From Methanobacterium sp. (GTDB lineage: Archaea > Methanobacteriota > Methanobacteria > Methanobacteriales > Methanobacteriaceae): a DNA stretch of 64,000 nucleotides. Where the stretch lies: NCBI RefSeq assembly GCF_038562635.1, contig NZ_JBCFBO010000001.1, forward strand, positions 1,838,643 to 1,902,642, written 5' to 3'. How positions within the stretch are numbered: position 1 is the stretch's first letter; the number at the start of each line of letters is the position of its first letter. The position numbers and the translations under genes were made by a program. Shown one piece after another: positions 43,828-54,733 of this stretch. The notes under the pieces are model-generated. The model was not told the DNA's origin. It did no database searches and was given only the letters and a program-made list of their open reading frames with translations.

Positions 43828-44968
43828 TTTACACTTGAAATTTAGCTATTAGACGTTAAAATAATTTATATTTGTAAATACACTTGAAAAGTAACTCTAT
43901 TATTTTTAGTACATCTCATATTTTTTTCACTTGAAATCAATCTATTCAACATATTTCACTAAATTTTATTGATTTACACTTGAAATACAACTGTTAGTTA
44001 CAGAATCCAATAAAAAATCTTAATTTACACTTAAATTTAACTGAAATAATTTTAAGAGTTATATATTTTAAAATTTACACTTGAAATCTATCTATTTAAC
44101 ATAAAACAATAAATTTTATTGATTTACACTTGAAATACAACTGTTAAGTACATAACTTGATAAAACCATTAAATTTACACTTGAAACTTAAGTCTAATAA
44201 TTTTAAAATTTGTAGAGTTAAATTTTACACTTGAAACGCGCCTATTCAAATTAATCTCAACAACTTTTATCGATTTACACTTGAAATTTAACTCTAAGCG
44301 CTAAATTCATAATATTGTTAAATTTTAATAATTTAAACATGGTTTAAATGATTTTAAAGGTTGTATATTAAGACATTACATTTAAAATATATCTATTTAA
44401 AGTAATTACAACGCGTTTCATTTAGTTATAGCAAAAAGTACATTTACATGTCACATGATAAAAAAAAGTTAAATTTACACTTTAAACTTGGCTTTAAGTA
44501 CTAAATTTATAATAATATTAATTTTAACATTTTATACGTCATTTAAATAATTTTAAATGTTATATTTTAGAATATTAAACTTGAAAGGTATCCATTAAAC
44601 TTAATTTCAATAATTTTTGTTGATTTATACTTAAAATTAGTATTTATGTGTTAAATATAACAAAAAGATTAAACTTACACTTAAAAAACAACTTAGACTA
44701 ATTTCAACAGATTTATAATGACTTTACACTTGCAAAGTAACTAAGCTAATTTCAACATGTTTACGGTTATTTTACACTTGAAACGCGACTCTACTTATTT
44801 TAACATGTTTAATACACTTAAAAAGAAGCTGTTCAAATCTGATTTTATTACTCATTATCGCTTAACTATAACTTGAAATTTGCATGTTGAAATGACAAAA
44901 AACTAAACTTACACTTGAAAGGTAACTAAGCTAATTTTAACAAACTTATAGCTCCTTTACACTTGAAA
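43828..44968 (+). repeat. left origin-box array with about 50-bp period
   Basis: Box cores (ACACTTGAAA or close variants) start at 43831, 43880, 43927, 43976, 44027, 44077, 44126, 44177, 44227, 44277, 44378, 44477, 44577, 44627, 44677, 44726, 44774, 44814, 44869, 44911 and 44959. Most steps are 47-51 bp, and three are close to 100 where an intermediate copy is unrecognisable. All copies face the same way. A lone further copy lies at 45153, just before the DUF2299 gene. Confidence 0.9.
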
Positions 44969-45181
44969 TAAAGGTTATGGTAAATAAAAATAAAAAATTT
45001 AAATTTAAATCAATTATTTTTTTTCTAAACATTTTATAACAAGACAAATTTTAAGTTACTTTTTTAAAAAAATTTCACTAGACAAATTTTAATATAATAA
45101 ATAGATTTTTTAAGCATGGATTAAATATGGGTATACTATTAAAGTACAAGTTACACTTGAAACGCAAGTAGGTGTTAAAAA

Positions 45182-45670
45182 ATGTCAAAAATTGAAAGTA
45201 AAGTTCAAAAATGGCTCTCTGATGAAGGTCTCTTCAGACAAAAAGTTCCTGATGACAATACAAATTTTCATTTCATGATAAATTACCCTGAAGGCCATGT
45301 TCTAGACATTATTCAGCCAAAAGGAAAAGATGACATGGTTTTAATTGCATGTGCAACCAATGTAAGTCCAGAACATCAAACTGAGATTAAAAAATTATCA
45401 AGTAAAAAAAGAGAAGATTTTATCTGGGATATAAGGTTTCTTTTAAATAGTCAGTTCGTTGATTTCCAGCTGCAGCATCCAGACAATATTTTACAGAATT
45501 TTGTAATTACAGAAGAAATTTTTGAAGATGGATTGAACAAAGACAGGTTAATTTCAACTGTAAAAAAGATCTTCAGAGCCAAGTTACAGGGAATCTGGAA
45601 AATACAGAGAGAATTCGGACTTGGAGAAGAGAGTCAAGGAAGTATTCAACAGGATAACATGTATGTATAA
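45182..45670 (+). CDS. DUF2299-type protein encoded inside the origin
   Basis: A 162-residue soluble protein that I recall as DUF2299. The N-terminus SKIESKVQKWLSDEGLFRQKV is followed by a beta-rich domain (FHFMINYPEGHVLDIIQPKG, VLIACATNVSP) and a helical C-terminal part. The fold resembles small secretion-chaperone-like domains. An origin box lies 20 bp before the start codon, so Orc1/Cdc6 binding could affect its transcription. Function unknown. Confidence 0.7.
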   Translation: MSKIESKVQKWLSDEGLFRQKVPDDNTNFHFMINYPEGHVLDIIQPKGKDDMVLIACATNVSPEHQTEIKKLSSKKREDFIWDIRFLLNSQFVDFQLQHPDNILQNFVITEEIFEDGLNKDRLISTVKKIFRAKLQGIWKIQREFGLGEESQGSIQQDNMYV

Positions 45671-46292
45671 CTCTTAAATTCATTTTTTAATGGATATAAA
45701 TTTTTTATTTTGATTTTAGCATATTTTATATAATTATAATTTGATTATAATCATTTATATATAGTTATAAGTTAAAATATGGCTATAAAACTTATAAATA
45801 CGTGATTTATATATTTTCCTGGTTTTTTACGGTGTAAACTTACAACCAACAGGATGTATTATATCAAAAATTAAAACAGATATTACACTTGAAATAGATG
45901 TCATGAGACTATTTACTAACTTAAATAATAAAACAAATGCATTAATCTATTACTTATCATGAAATGTGTAATTCATGAAAAGAATATAGAAAATATCAGG
46001 ATAAATTTAATTTTTAAATTTTGATACAGTTGAAATTGTAGTCAAAATAAAACAAATTTTAAGGTATAACAACAAAAAATACAATCAAATTTACGGTTAA
46101 AACATCATAAACAATCTAAAATTTAAATTATATTCATAAATATATTATTAAAAGATTAAATCTAAAATTTAAACATTGAAACACATAACTAACAAAATAC
46201 ACTTGAAACATAACTGTTTTAAGAGAAACCTAACACTGAAAACAAATACAAAAAAATGAAAATTATTTTTTAGATTGCATATTACAAAGCAA
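45671..46292. other. AT-rich origin DNA with scattered boxes
   Basis: No gene. Single boxes at 45883 (ATTACACTTGAAAT), 46025 (GATACAGTTGAAAT) and 46197 (AATACACTTGAAAC), all forward. Confidence 0.7.
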
Positions 46293-46365
46293 GACATGCA
46301 TTTCAAGTGTAAATAATTTCTCAAAAATTAATTTTTAGTCAAGAAGACATGCATTTCAAGTGTAT
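46293..46365 (-). repeat. two inverted extended origin boxes
   Basis: GACATGCATTTCAAGTGTA at 46293-46311 and again at 46346-46364, 53 bp apart. Read on the minus strand they are TACACTTGAAATGCATGTC, the same extended form as the cdc6-proximal boxes but opposite in direction. Confidence 0.88.
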
Positions 46366-48415
46366 TATAAAATAAGCTTTGTAAAGTAAAAATTTTTTAT
46401 CTGTTTTAATATCTTTTTTTCATAAAACCACTTTAAAAAAAATGTAAATTTTATCATATCATCTTTAATTAATAATTTAAATCATAAAAATGACTTTTAT
46501 ATTTATTTTAAAATAACAAATTTGGTTACGATATAATATAAGGCCAAAAAAACTTAATAAATTGATTCAAAACATTTAGATTATACAAACATTCATACTA
46601 AATAAATTAAGATTAAATATCCTGTTTAGATCATATTTATCAAGTTGTACTATGCTTTTTACATCAAAATATTAAATTATTACTTTTTTAATGGATAAAA
46701 TACTTTTTTACAGTTGAAATGTATGTTATTTAAGATATATGTGAAAATACAATATTTAATTTCATTTTAACTGATTTTTTAATCATAATGAATATTTCAT
46801 ATATTTGTAATGAATTAAAAGTTGTAATATTAATAAATAAAGCTAAATGTAGCTTTAATGACAAAAATATTATTATAATGGTAGTTTTATGTATTTTAAG
46901 ATATAAAAATAAAATATAAGCAAATGATTTTAATATAAAGTTTTTATAATTTAATAGATAACATAAATCATTGATTCCATAGGGTTTTTGACTTAAAAAT
47001 TAAGTATATATTATTTATATTTATTTTTACCAGATTTAAACGATTAATTAACAAATTTATACTATATAAAATACTTTAATCTATTTTTAGATTGTAATAA
47101 GCTCTAAATTATGATTATAAGTTCAAAATAAATTCTAATCTATTTTTATATTAAATATATGGTTTAAAATTATATTTTATATCAGTTTAATAATTTGAAT
47201 TATTTTTAAAATCCAAACAGCAGGTAATGTTTCATTTTATCAAAGTTAGTATAGGGTTTATCTATTATTAAAACTGCATAGATCCTGCTAATAGTTTTAT
47301 AATTTACTTATTCTACTTTTATATAAATTATTTTGTATAATCAAATGAAATTAAGCTTTAATTTATAAATAGTTAATTTTATGCACTTTTAAATTATAAT
47401 ATATATTATGTTTTACACTTAAAATTCAATTATTGGACATATAATTACAATATACAGCTTATTTACACTTGAAATATAACTCTATTAATTTTAATGATTT
47501 TATTATAGCATTATACTTGAAATATATGTTGTAATAATCTAAAAAGTATAATAATCAGATATTATTATTAATTATTAGATTATGTTCTAATATTTTTAAT
47601 TTACCACAATAACTGCAAGTGTAAATATAATTAAAAGCAATAATTATTTATTTGTACCAAATTGAAATATTTTCAAATATATTTCAATTCATAATTTGAT
47701 TAAAAGTTTATTTATACTTATTTTTTCTTATTAAAATTATAATTGATTTTTATACCTTTAATAACATTGTATTATACTTAAGGGATTAAATACAGCTTAA
47801 AATAGTTATTAAAAACAAAATATTTTTTTAATTATTGTATATCAATTAGAACTTTTGAACTGGACTATTTTTAATTTAATTATATCTAATCTGTTTTTAT
47901 TATTATACTCCAATTAAAAAACTTGAAAAATTTATTTTATTTGTAAATATTAATAAATTAAATTATAAAACTTCTAAACTACTTTAGTTTCTGTATTTTA
48001 ACTATTGTAGATGTATTATACGAAAATATATCCAAATACTATTTTTTTAAACTTAAAGTTGAGTTAAAGCGTATATTTGATATAATTATTATAAATAGAA
48101 CTAATATTTACTATTTTAAAATTACAGTTGAAATATTATTAATATCCTTATTAGTTAGATCTAATTTACACTGGAAAAACTACTGGTATCTACAATCATA
48201 GGGGTTATATTGTCTTATTTGCATTATATTTTTGTTTCAGGTTCAATTGTACTTGTTTATTTTATGTATTTCTAATTTTTTAATTATATTTGAGATATTT
48301 GAAGTTATCTACGTTGATATATTAAAAACTAAAATAAATTGAGATATCAATATTAAATTTAATACCTTTCGTTAATTTTATTTATAATTAAATGCTCATT
48401 AATTTATTTACATCT
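46366..48415. other. central AT-rich origin stretch, candidate unwinding region
   Basis: Roughly 2 kb with almost no G or C runs and no ORF of note. Sparse boxes: 46710 (TTTACAGTTGAAAT), 47415, 47465 and 47513 (three forward copies at 50 and 48 bp steps), a reverse GCAAGTGTAAAT near 47614, and forward copies near 48123 and 48166. The low box density and extreme AT content make it the best candidate for initial melting. Confidence 0.6.
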
Positions 48416-49800
48416 AAATTTACACTTGAAATAGTACTGATATTTATTTTAATTACTATATAATCTTGAATTATATTTAAAATATTCAATTTTTTCTTAA
48501 ATTGACATATAATCTCACATTATGCTTAAAATGGTACTGATATGTTCAATTGATCTATAATTTTAAATTACACTTGAAATAGTATGATATATTTATCATT
48601 TATTAGTTTACAATTTTAAATCACGTTTAGAATAGTACTAATATGTTATTAGTTTATAACTTTTAATCACTTTAGAATGGTATGATATGTTTATTGATTT
48701 ATAATTTTTAATTACGTTTAGAATAGTACTGATATGTTATTAGTTTATAATTTAAATTAGACCTGAAATAGTGTAGATCTATTTTAATTGGTTCCTAATT
48801 TTTGAGTTAAACTTAAAATGGTGTATTTTACATTAATTAAGTTAAATAGATTCAAATTACATTTGAAATAGATGTTAATAAACTTTAATTGATTAATTTT
48901 AAATTATATTCGTAATAATTTGATGTATTTTAAATTGATCCTTAACTTTAAGTTACACTTGAACTGGTACTGATATTTATTTTAATCAATTTATAATCCT
49001 GAATTAAACTTGAAATATTGCATCTTCTCTTAATTAGCTTATAATCTCAACTTATGCTTAACCAATACTGATGTAATTGGTTTATAATTTTAAATTATAC
49101 TTAAACTAATGCAGATCTAATTATAATCCGTTCATAATTTTTAATTACTTAAAATAACATTGATATTTGATTTATAATTTGAAACACTTGAAATGATGAT
49201 TTTATATTAATTAATTTAAATAATCTTAAATCATGCTTAAAATAGTGTTAAATTTACTTTAATTGACTTTATACTCTTAAATTAATCCTTAAAATAATAT
49301 TAAGTTACTTTAATAATCTTATACTCTTAAAATATACTTAAAACAGTGTTAAGTTTATTTCAATGAATTTTATACTCTTAAATTAATCTTTAGAATAGTA
49401 TTAAATCCATTTCAACTGATTTTATACTCTTAACTTGATCCTTAAAGCTAACTAAATTTGCTTAAATGAATTTTATACTCTAAATACATTTAAAACATTA
49501 TTAAACTTGCTTTAATAATCTTATAATATTGAATTAATCCTTAAAGCTATGCTAATTTTAATTTAATTGATTTTATACTCTTAAATTAATTCTTAGAATA
49601 GTAGTATTAAATTTACTCTAATTAGTTTTATACTATTAAATATCGTTAAAACAGTGTTAAATTTGCTTTGATAATCTTATAATATTAAATTAATCCTTAA
49701 AATAATATTAAGTTATTTTAATAATCCTATACTCTTAAATTAGCTTTAAATAGTGTATTTTATCCTAATTAATTTAAATCTTAAAATAGTACAAGCATCT
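48416..49800 (+). repeat. decayed origin-box minisatellite, about 50-bp period
   Basis: A run of roughly 25 or more units in which the box core drifts from ACACTTGAAATAGTACTG (48422, 48570) to ACGTTTAGAATAG, AAACTTAAAATGG and finally ATCCTTAAAATA. Core starts step 48422, 48473, 48522, 48570, 48623, 48668, 48714, 48759, 48809, 48859 and so on to about 49589, at 43-53 bp. Flanking phrases (TTTATAATTTTAAATTA before, TTTTAATTGATTTATA after) recur too. Confidence 0.8.
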
Positions 49801-50106
49801 ACTTTATTTAATAATCTCAAATTATGCATAAAATACCACTTTTTAGCATATAAACTGTTCTAATGTTTTATTTAAATATTTAATTATGATTCATGGTTCT
49901 TCTTGAATTACACTTGAAACAGTACTATTATTTGGTTTATATTAAGTATAGAATATACCTGAAATATTTTTATTTAAAGTTAAATTTGAGATATTTTTTC
50001 AACCTTATTTCAATATAGTCTCATTTACACCGCATTTAAATATTAATATGTTTCAATTGTCGGATGTTTACAATAATGCAAATTTGTTTATGATCTTTGT
50101 ACATTT

Positions 50107-50664
50107 GATACAGTTGAAATGACTCTCTGCATAAAATCATTCATTAATTCATGAATCAAATGTTACACTTGAAATGCATGTCCCTTACAAGATTAAAATT
50201 TCAAAATATTTTAAAGAATTATTTGTTTACACTTGAAATGTAGGTCTCATTATCTACGAATTAAACCTGATCTAGAAAATCCATTTAAATACTTCAAATC
50301 TGATAAACATTGGATAAAAGTATTTTATATTAAAAATTATATTTTTAAAAGGCTTGAATTTTATTTTAAAGTTACGAAATCTTGTTTTTATAATTTATTA
50401 ATACTTTTATTTTTTAAATTATTAAGTTTAACTGGCAACATCTGCTTCAAAATGTTTTTTACACTTGAAATGCATGTCTCTTGTTAAAATGAAAATTTTA
50501 GTTTATGATTTTTTTACACTTGAAATGCATGTCCTTTTAATAGGAAATTTTAATACAAATAATGTTGAATTTATTATTTTACACTTGAAATGCACCTCTC
50601 TGTTTGAACATTTATATGAGTTGAGTGACAATTTAATTTACTAGAGAAAGATTTCAAGTGTATT
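50107..50664 (+). repeat. right (cdc6-proximal) extended origin-box cluster
   Basis: Forward cores at 50110 (ACAGTTGAAA variant), 50165, 50229, 50461, 50516 and 50581. Most are followed by TGCATGTC(TC) or close variants, and one reverse box (ATTTCAAGTGTA) lies at 50650-50662, 80 bp before the cdc6 start. An 84-codon ORF across this cluster simply translates the boxes and is not a gene. Confidence 0.88.
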
Positions 50665-50742
50665 GATATTTTTCGATCATTCTTTTGAAGCTTGAAGTAT
50701 TATTAATTAAAGGCTTCTTTTAACTATAAATAAGTGGTCAGT

Positions 50743-51891
50743 ATGAACATCTTTGAAGAACTCGGTGAAAAAAACACTGTTTTTAAGTGCAAAAAATTTT
50801 TGGATCATAGATTTTTACCTGATAAGTTACCTCACCGTGAAGAACAGATCCGATCTGTTGCTAAATATTGGATTGAAGCTTTAAATAGCGTCACTCCACC
50901 AGATATAACTATTTACGGTAAGACAGGTACTGGAAAGACAGCAGTAGCTAAATTTACAAAAAAACAATTATTACAGATGGCAAAGGACAAAAATCTTAAT
51001 GTAAGGGTAGAATATGTAAGATGTACTGATTACACAACTGAATATCAAGTTATAGCTCATCTATGTCAGCAAATGGGTCAAAACGTTCCTTATAGAGGTT
51101 GGACAAAAGCTGAAGTGATACAATCATTCAGAAATCTTTTTAAAAAGAATGTATTTGGAAAGGACCTTATTTTAATTATTCTTCTTGATGAAATCGATAT
51201 ATTATTGAAAAACGATGGTGATGGTCTTCTTTATACTCTTACAAGAACTGAAAACGTTGCAATTGCGTCTATAAGTAACTACGTTGATTTTAAAAAATTC
51301 ATAAAACCAAGGGTAAAAAGCAGTTTACGTGATCGAGAGATTGTTTTCCCACCGTACAATGCTCAACAACTTGTTGATATCCTGGAAGAAAGGGCCGCAT
51401 TGTCTTTTAGAGACAATGTCTTAAATGATGATGTAATTCCACTTTGTGCAGCTCTTGCAGCAAAAGAAGAAGGTGATGCTAGATATGCTCTGGACCTCCT
51501 CAGGACTTCAGGTGAACTTGCAGATGAAAAATGTTCTGACATCGTATTTGAGGATTATGTAAGGGAAGCAAAGGACCATATTGAGCATAACAAAGTTACT
51601 GATATCATAATGACTTTACCAAGCCAGCAGCAGAAAGTTCTGGAATCATTACTCTATCTTACTAAAAGAAAAGAAGAAATAACATCCGGAAGACTCTATG
51701 AAGTTTATAAAGAAGTTTCTAAGGGAGATTCAGTGTCTTACCGGCGAATATTTGACTTTATAAATGAATTAGAAATGTTAGGGCTTATTTCAACTAAAAC
51801 AATCTCAAGAGGTAGAGGTAGAGGACGAACAAATATTATAGATTTACAGTGTGAAATTAGTCTTCTTGAGGATGCTATGTGGAGCGCATAG
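50743..51891 (+). CDS. cdc6: Orc1/Cdc6 origin-binding initiator
   Basis: A 382-residue AAA+ ATPase that binds the nearby boxes and helps load MCM. Walker A GKTGTGKT is at 59-66, Walker B is LILIILLDEIDILL near 147, sensor 1 is in ASISNYVDF, and sensor 2 falls around EEGDARYALDLLR. The C-terminal winged helix (about 300-375) includes SGRLYEVYKEVSKG and an RGRGRGR loop that can contact DNA. The ATG at 50743 is preferred over GTG at 50734. The initiator encoded beside its own boxes suggests autoregulation. Confidence 0.95.
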   Translation: MNIFEELGEKNTVFKCKKFLDHRFLPDKLPHREEQIRSVAKYWIEALNSVTPPDITIYGKTGTGKTAVAKFTKKQLLQMAKDKNLNVRVEYVRCTDYTTEYQVIAHLCQQMGQNVPYRGWTKAEVIQSFRNLFKKNVFGKDLILIILLDEIDILLKNDGDGLLYTLTRTENVAIASISNYVDFKKFIKPRVKSSLRDREIVFPPYNAQQLVDILEERAALSFRDNVLNDDVIPLCAALAAKEEGDARYALDLLRTSGELADEKCSDIVFEDYVREAKDHIEHNKVTDIIMTLPSQQQKVLESLLYLTKRKEEITSGRLYEVYKEVSKGDSVSYRRIFDFINELEMLGLISTKTISRGRGRGRTNIIDLQCEISLLEDAMWSA

Positions 51892-51955
51892 TGTCATAAC
51901 TTTATATTTTTATACCTATAAAAAAAATTAAGGATTAACACAAGCATAAAACTTA

Positions 51956-51970
51956 TTTTCACTTGAAATG
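51956..51970 (+). promoter_or_regulatory. single origin box downstream of cdc6
   Basis: TTTTCACTTGAAATGTATC at about 51956-51974, between cdc6 and pyrB. It is a near match to the extended box and the only one seen on this side of the gene. Confidence 0.5.
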
Positions 51971-52111
51971 TATCTTAATTATATTTTAGAGCGTTTATCT
52001 TAAGATTAATTAATTTTTAGTATTTTAAAATTTTTAAAATAAAAAATAAATGATTTATATTAGTTAAAATTAGTTTTATAGATTACTCATAGCTAATATA
52101 ATTAACTGACT

Positions 52112-53026
52112 TTATTTAATTACTGATTTTAACAGGGCCATTCTAACAGGTACTCCATAGAAAGCCTGTTCAAAGTATCTGCCCTGTGGAGTATTATCAA
52201 CATCATGCGATATTTCATCGATTCTAGGCAGTGGATGCATTACAATGGCATCACTTCCCTCTAAAAGCTTGGAAGTAATTGTATAAGCCCCTTTGATTTT
52301 TAAATATTCTGCAGGATCAGGGAATCTTTCCTTCTGGATCCTTGTCACGTAAAGAACATCTGTTTTATCCAATACATCATGGATATTTTTAGTTTCATAC
52401 ACATCAACTCCACTTTTACTTAGGTCATGGAGAATTTCGCGGGGCATTTTAAGTTCTTTTGGTGATACGAAGCTCACATCAACATCGAACTTTGCAAGTG
52501 CATATGCCAGGGAATGTACAGTCCTTCCATATTTAAGGTCTCCCACAAGTGCAATACGTAAGTCATCAATTCTTCCAAGGATTCGTTTCATAGTATAAAG
52601 ATCAAGCATTGTTTGAGTTGGGTGCTGACCAGCACCGTCTCCAGCATTTATTACAGGAACATCAACTATATTCGCGACAAAACGGGCAGTTCCTTCCATA
52701 TTATGCCTTATAACAAGTGCATCAGAATATTCCCCTACTATCCGCACGGTATCTGTTAAATTTTCACCCTTTGTTGCAGAACTTGTCCCGGCTTCTGCAA
52801 AACCAATTGTGCTGCCGCCTAAACGTTTCATTGCAGCTTCGAATGAAAGCCTTGTCCTTGTTGATGGTTCATAAAAAAGCATTCCCAGCAGTTTTCCAGA
52901 CAGCGCATCTGATTTTTTCTCTGATCTAGCGATAGGTTCCATTTCTTCGGCTAGTTTCAGGATATATTCTATATCTTTTCTGTCAAAATCCCTTATTGAA
53001 ATAATATCTTTTTGATTGAAAGCCAT
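52112..53026 (-). CDS. pyrB: aspartate carbamoyltransferase catalytic subunit
   Basis: A 304-residue enzyme joining carbamoyl phosphate and aspartate in pyrimidine synthesis. Motifs are FYEPSTRTRLSFEAAM (phosphate loop), HPTQTMLDLYT, LVGDLKYGRTVHSLAYAL, and HPLPRIDEISHDVD near the end. The start at 53026 (MAFNQKD), with GGTG before it, is preferred to GTG at 53032. The regulatory subunit PyrI is not adjacent. Confidence 0.94.
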   Translation of the reverse strand: MAFNQKDIISIRDFDRKDIEYILKLAEEMEPIARSEKKSDALSGKLLGMLFYEPSTRTRLSFEAAMKRLGGSTIGFAEAGTSSATKGENLTDTVRIVGEYSDALVIRHNMEGTARFVANIVDVPVINAGDGAGQHPTQTMLDLYTMKRILGRIDDLRIALVGDLKYGRTVHSLAYALAKFDVDVSFVSPKELKMPREILHDLSKSGVDVYETKNIHDVLDKTDVLYVTRIQKERFPDPAEYLKIKGAYTITSKLLEGSDAIVMHPLPRIDEISHDVDNTPQGRYFEQAFYGVPVRMALLKSVIK

Positions 53027-53163
53027 AAACACACCATAACTGAACTTTTAAGATTATTCGTAGTGATTTTAAGTTTATTGATTAATTTGAGAATCTAATT
53101 AAAATATTCTTATTTTCTTTAGATTCTAATCATATTTTAAGTTTATAGTAAATGACATATGAA

Positions 53164-53697
53164 AATTCCCTCAAAAAATCAAAGCCTTCAAAAACCGCTG
53201 GTTTTTGATGTTTGAAAATCGTAGATTTTCAACCGTGAAAATTTTCAATTTTCACATGCCCCGAAATTCTACGAATTTCGAGGGATTTTTTGGGGCATGG
53301 AAAAAATTTCTAATTTTTTCCGGTTGCGAAACATAGTTTCGCAAACATCAAAAATGTTGTCAAATCTCTCAAAACCATAGGTTTTGGAGCCCTCGAAAAT
53401 CAAAGATTTTCGGGGCGTCGAAAAACATTGTTTTCGACAGCATAAATTGAAGCTGTAAAACATGCTGTGCATGTTTTACGCATAAAAAATCTACGATTTT
53501 TTAAGATTTGTAAGCTCTGATTTGACACAGCAAAAATCTACGATTTTTGCATGCTTTGCATTTTTGAAAGCTGTCAAAAACTGAAAGTTTTTGACGCGAC
53601 AAATACTTGTGTTTGTCAGCTATGAATTTTCACGGTTACGGAACTCTCGAAATTCGTAGAATTTCGGAGCACAAAAATCTCTGATTTTTGGAGGTTA
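53164..53697. repeat. palindromic repeat block A10
   Basis: About 530 bp of the hairpin family between trmI and the pyrB upstream side. Examples are CAAAAACC-gct-GGTTTTTG, GAAAATC-gta-GATTTTC, CGAAATTC-tac-GAATTTCG, CAAAACC-ata-GGTTTTG, GTCAAAAAC-tga-aaGTTTTTGAC and GACAAATAC with GTGTTTGTC. A long-range pair, ACCGTGAAAATT (53232) with AATTTTCACGGT (53625), encloses most of the block, so the nesting runs over several levels. Short ORFs within it are not genes. Confidence 0.88.
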
Positions 53698-53748
53698 AAT
53701 CACATAAACAAATTATCTTACTAAATATTGGTCATTCACTGTGTTATA

Positions 53749-54486
53749 CTACAAATTCCTTGCAAATGTCAGGTAACCAGTATGGCCCACAGCTCTTGTT
53801 TTAGGCCTAGTTCCCTTAGCTTTTACTTCAATTTCGCGTAAATTACATTCAACAGTATTTAGATCTGAAAAACCGAATTTTTTAAGCACTTTATGAAGTA
53901 TCTGGACCTGTTCAATGTAAGGAGCATAAGTCGCAATATAACCTCCAGTTTTAAGAGCCTCTTTGGCATGTTCTACAACATCCCACGGCCTTGGCAAATC
54001 CAAAAATATTACGTCAACATCTTTTTCTTCGATTCCTTCACTGATATCTTTGCATTTAATATGCACGTTTTCAAGGCCAAAATTCTCCACGTTACGCTTT
54101 GCAATTTCTGTAAAGTCTTCACGGATCTCGTACGAGTTCACTTCACCTTCTTTTCCCACGATATTTCCGAAATGCAGCGCAGTTGCTCCGGCTCCAGTCC
54201 CGGCATCAATTACCCTGTCGCCAGAACCCATACCTGTAAATGCTGTTATAATTCCTATATCTTTAGGTAGGATTATTGAACATTTTCTTTCCATTAAATC
54301 AATGTAGTCATTGATATTTGCCTTTAAAACTTTAAATTCATGACCTAAATGAGTTTTAAGGATATCTCCAGGTTTACCATTTTCCATATCCTCTTTTGTT
54401 ATAAAACCAAAGTTAGTGTGAAATTCTTCATCCCGGGCAATGTATTTCTTACCCCTTTCATCCATTAAAATGCGCAATATTTTCAC
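53749..54486 (-). CDS. trmI: tRNA (adenine-N1) methyltransferase TrmI
   Basis: A 245-residue SAM enzyme that methylates adenine 57/58 of archaeal tRNAs. An N-terminal beta domain (FGFITKEDMENGKPGD) leads into the Rossmann domain with VIDAGTGAGATALHFG, then EVNSYEIREDF and DVIFLDLPRPWDVVEHA. Length and order fit the family. Probably monocistronic. Confidence 0.92.
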   Translation of the reverse strand: MKILRILMDERGKKYIARDEEFHTNFGFITKEDMENGKPGDILKTHLGHEFKVLKANINDYIDLMERKCSIILPKDIGIITAFTGMGSGDRVIDAGTGAGATALHFGNIVGKEGEVNSYEIREDFTEIAKRNVENFGLENVHIKCKDISEGIEEKDVDVIFLDLPRPWDVVEHAKEALKTGGYIATYAPYIEQVQILHKVLKKFGFSDLNTVECNLREIEVKAKGTRPKTRAVGHTGYLTFARNL

Positions 54487-54733
54487 TCCTCATGTTTAAT
54501 AATATGTATTTTGAATTTAATTTAAGTTGATAATTAATTGCTTGATATTTGATTATCCCTATTTTGTATATTTAAAATAAAGTAAATAGCACTATTTGAT
54601 CATGTATCTATTTAAGGTAACCTTAAATAACCCCTATTTTTCAGTTTGTCTACTTTATAAGGGTATTCCAGCGTATTTTTGATCTTTTAGATAATATTTA
54701 TTTTGTATCTCTATTTATATTATTTTGTAAGGC

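Larger units (their letters stand above)
43715..50742. other. oriC: replication origin region (oriC)
   Basis: About 7 kb of extremely AT-rich DNA next to cdc6, with only one gene (45182-45670) inside. It holds several dozen intact or decayed copies of TTTACACTTGAAA, the box bound by Orc1/Cdc6 in Methanothermobacter. Extended boxes ending ATGCATGTC face each other at the two flanks of the largest AT-rich stretch: reverse copies at 46293-46365, forward copies at 50161-50605. This is the usual archaeal arrangement of inverted boxes around an unwinding element, but over an unusually long distance. Confidence 0.88.

Noticed and set aside
50233..50487. 84-codon ORF before cdc6
   Set aside because: It runs across three origin boxes (its end FTLEMHVSC is a translated box), has no ribosome site and matches no family.
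43828..50664. CRISPR-like array of short direct repeats
   Set aside because: Repeats are 13-22 bp boxes in both orientations with drifting sequence, the intervals between them are themselves related and AT-rich rather than unique spacers, and cdc6 is adjacent. This is an origin.
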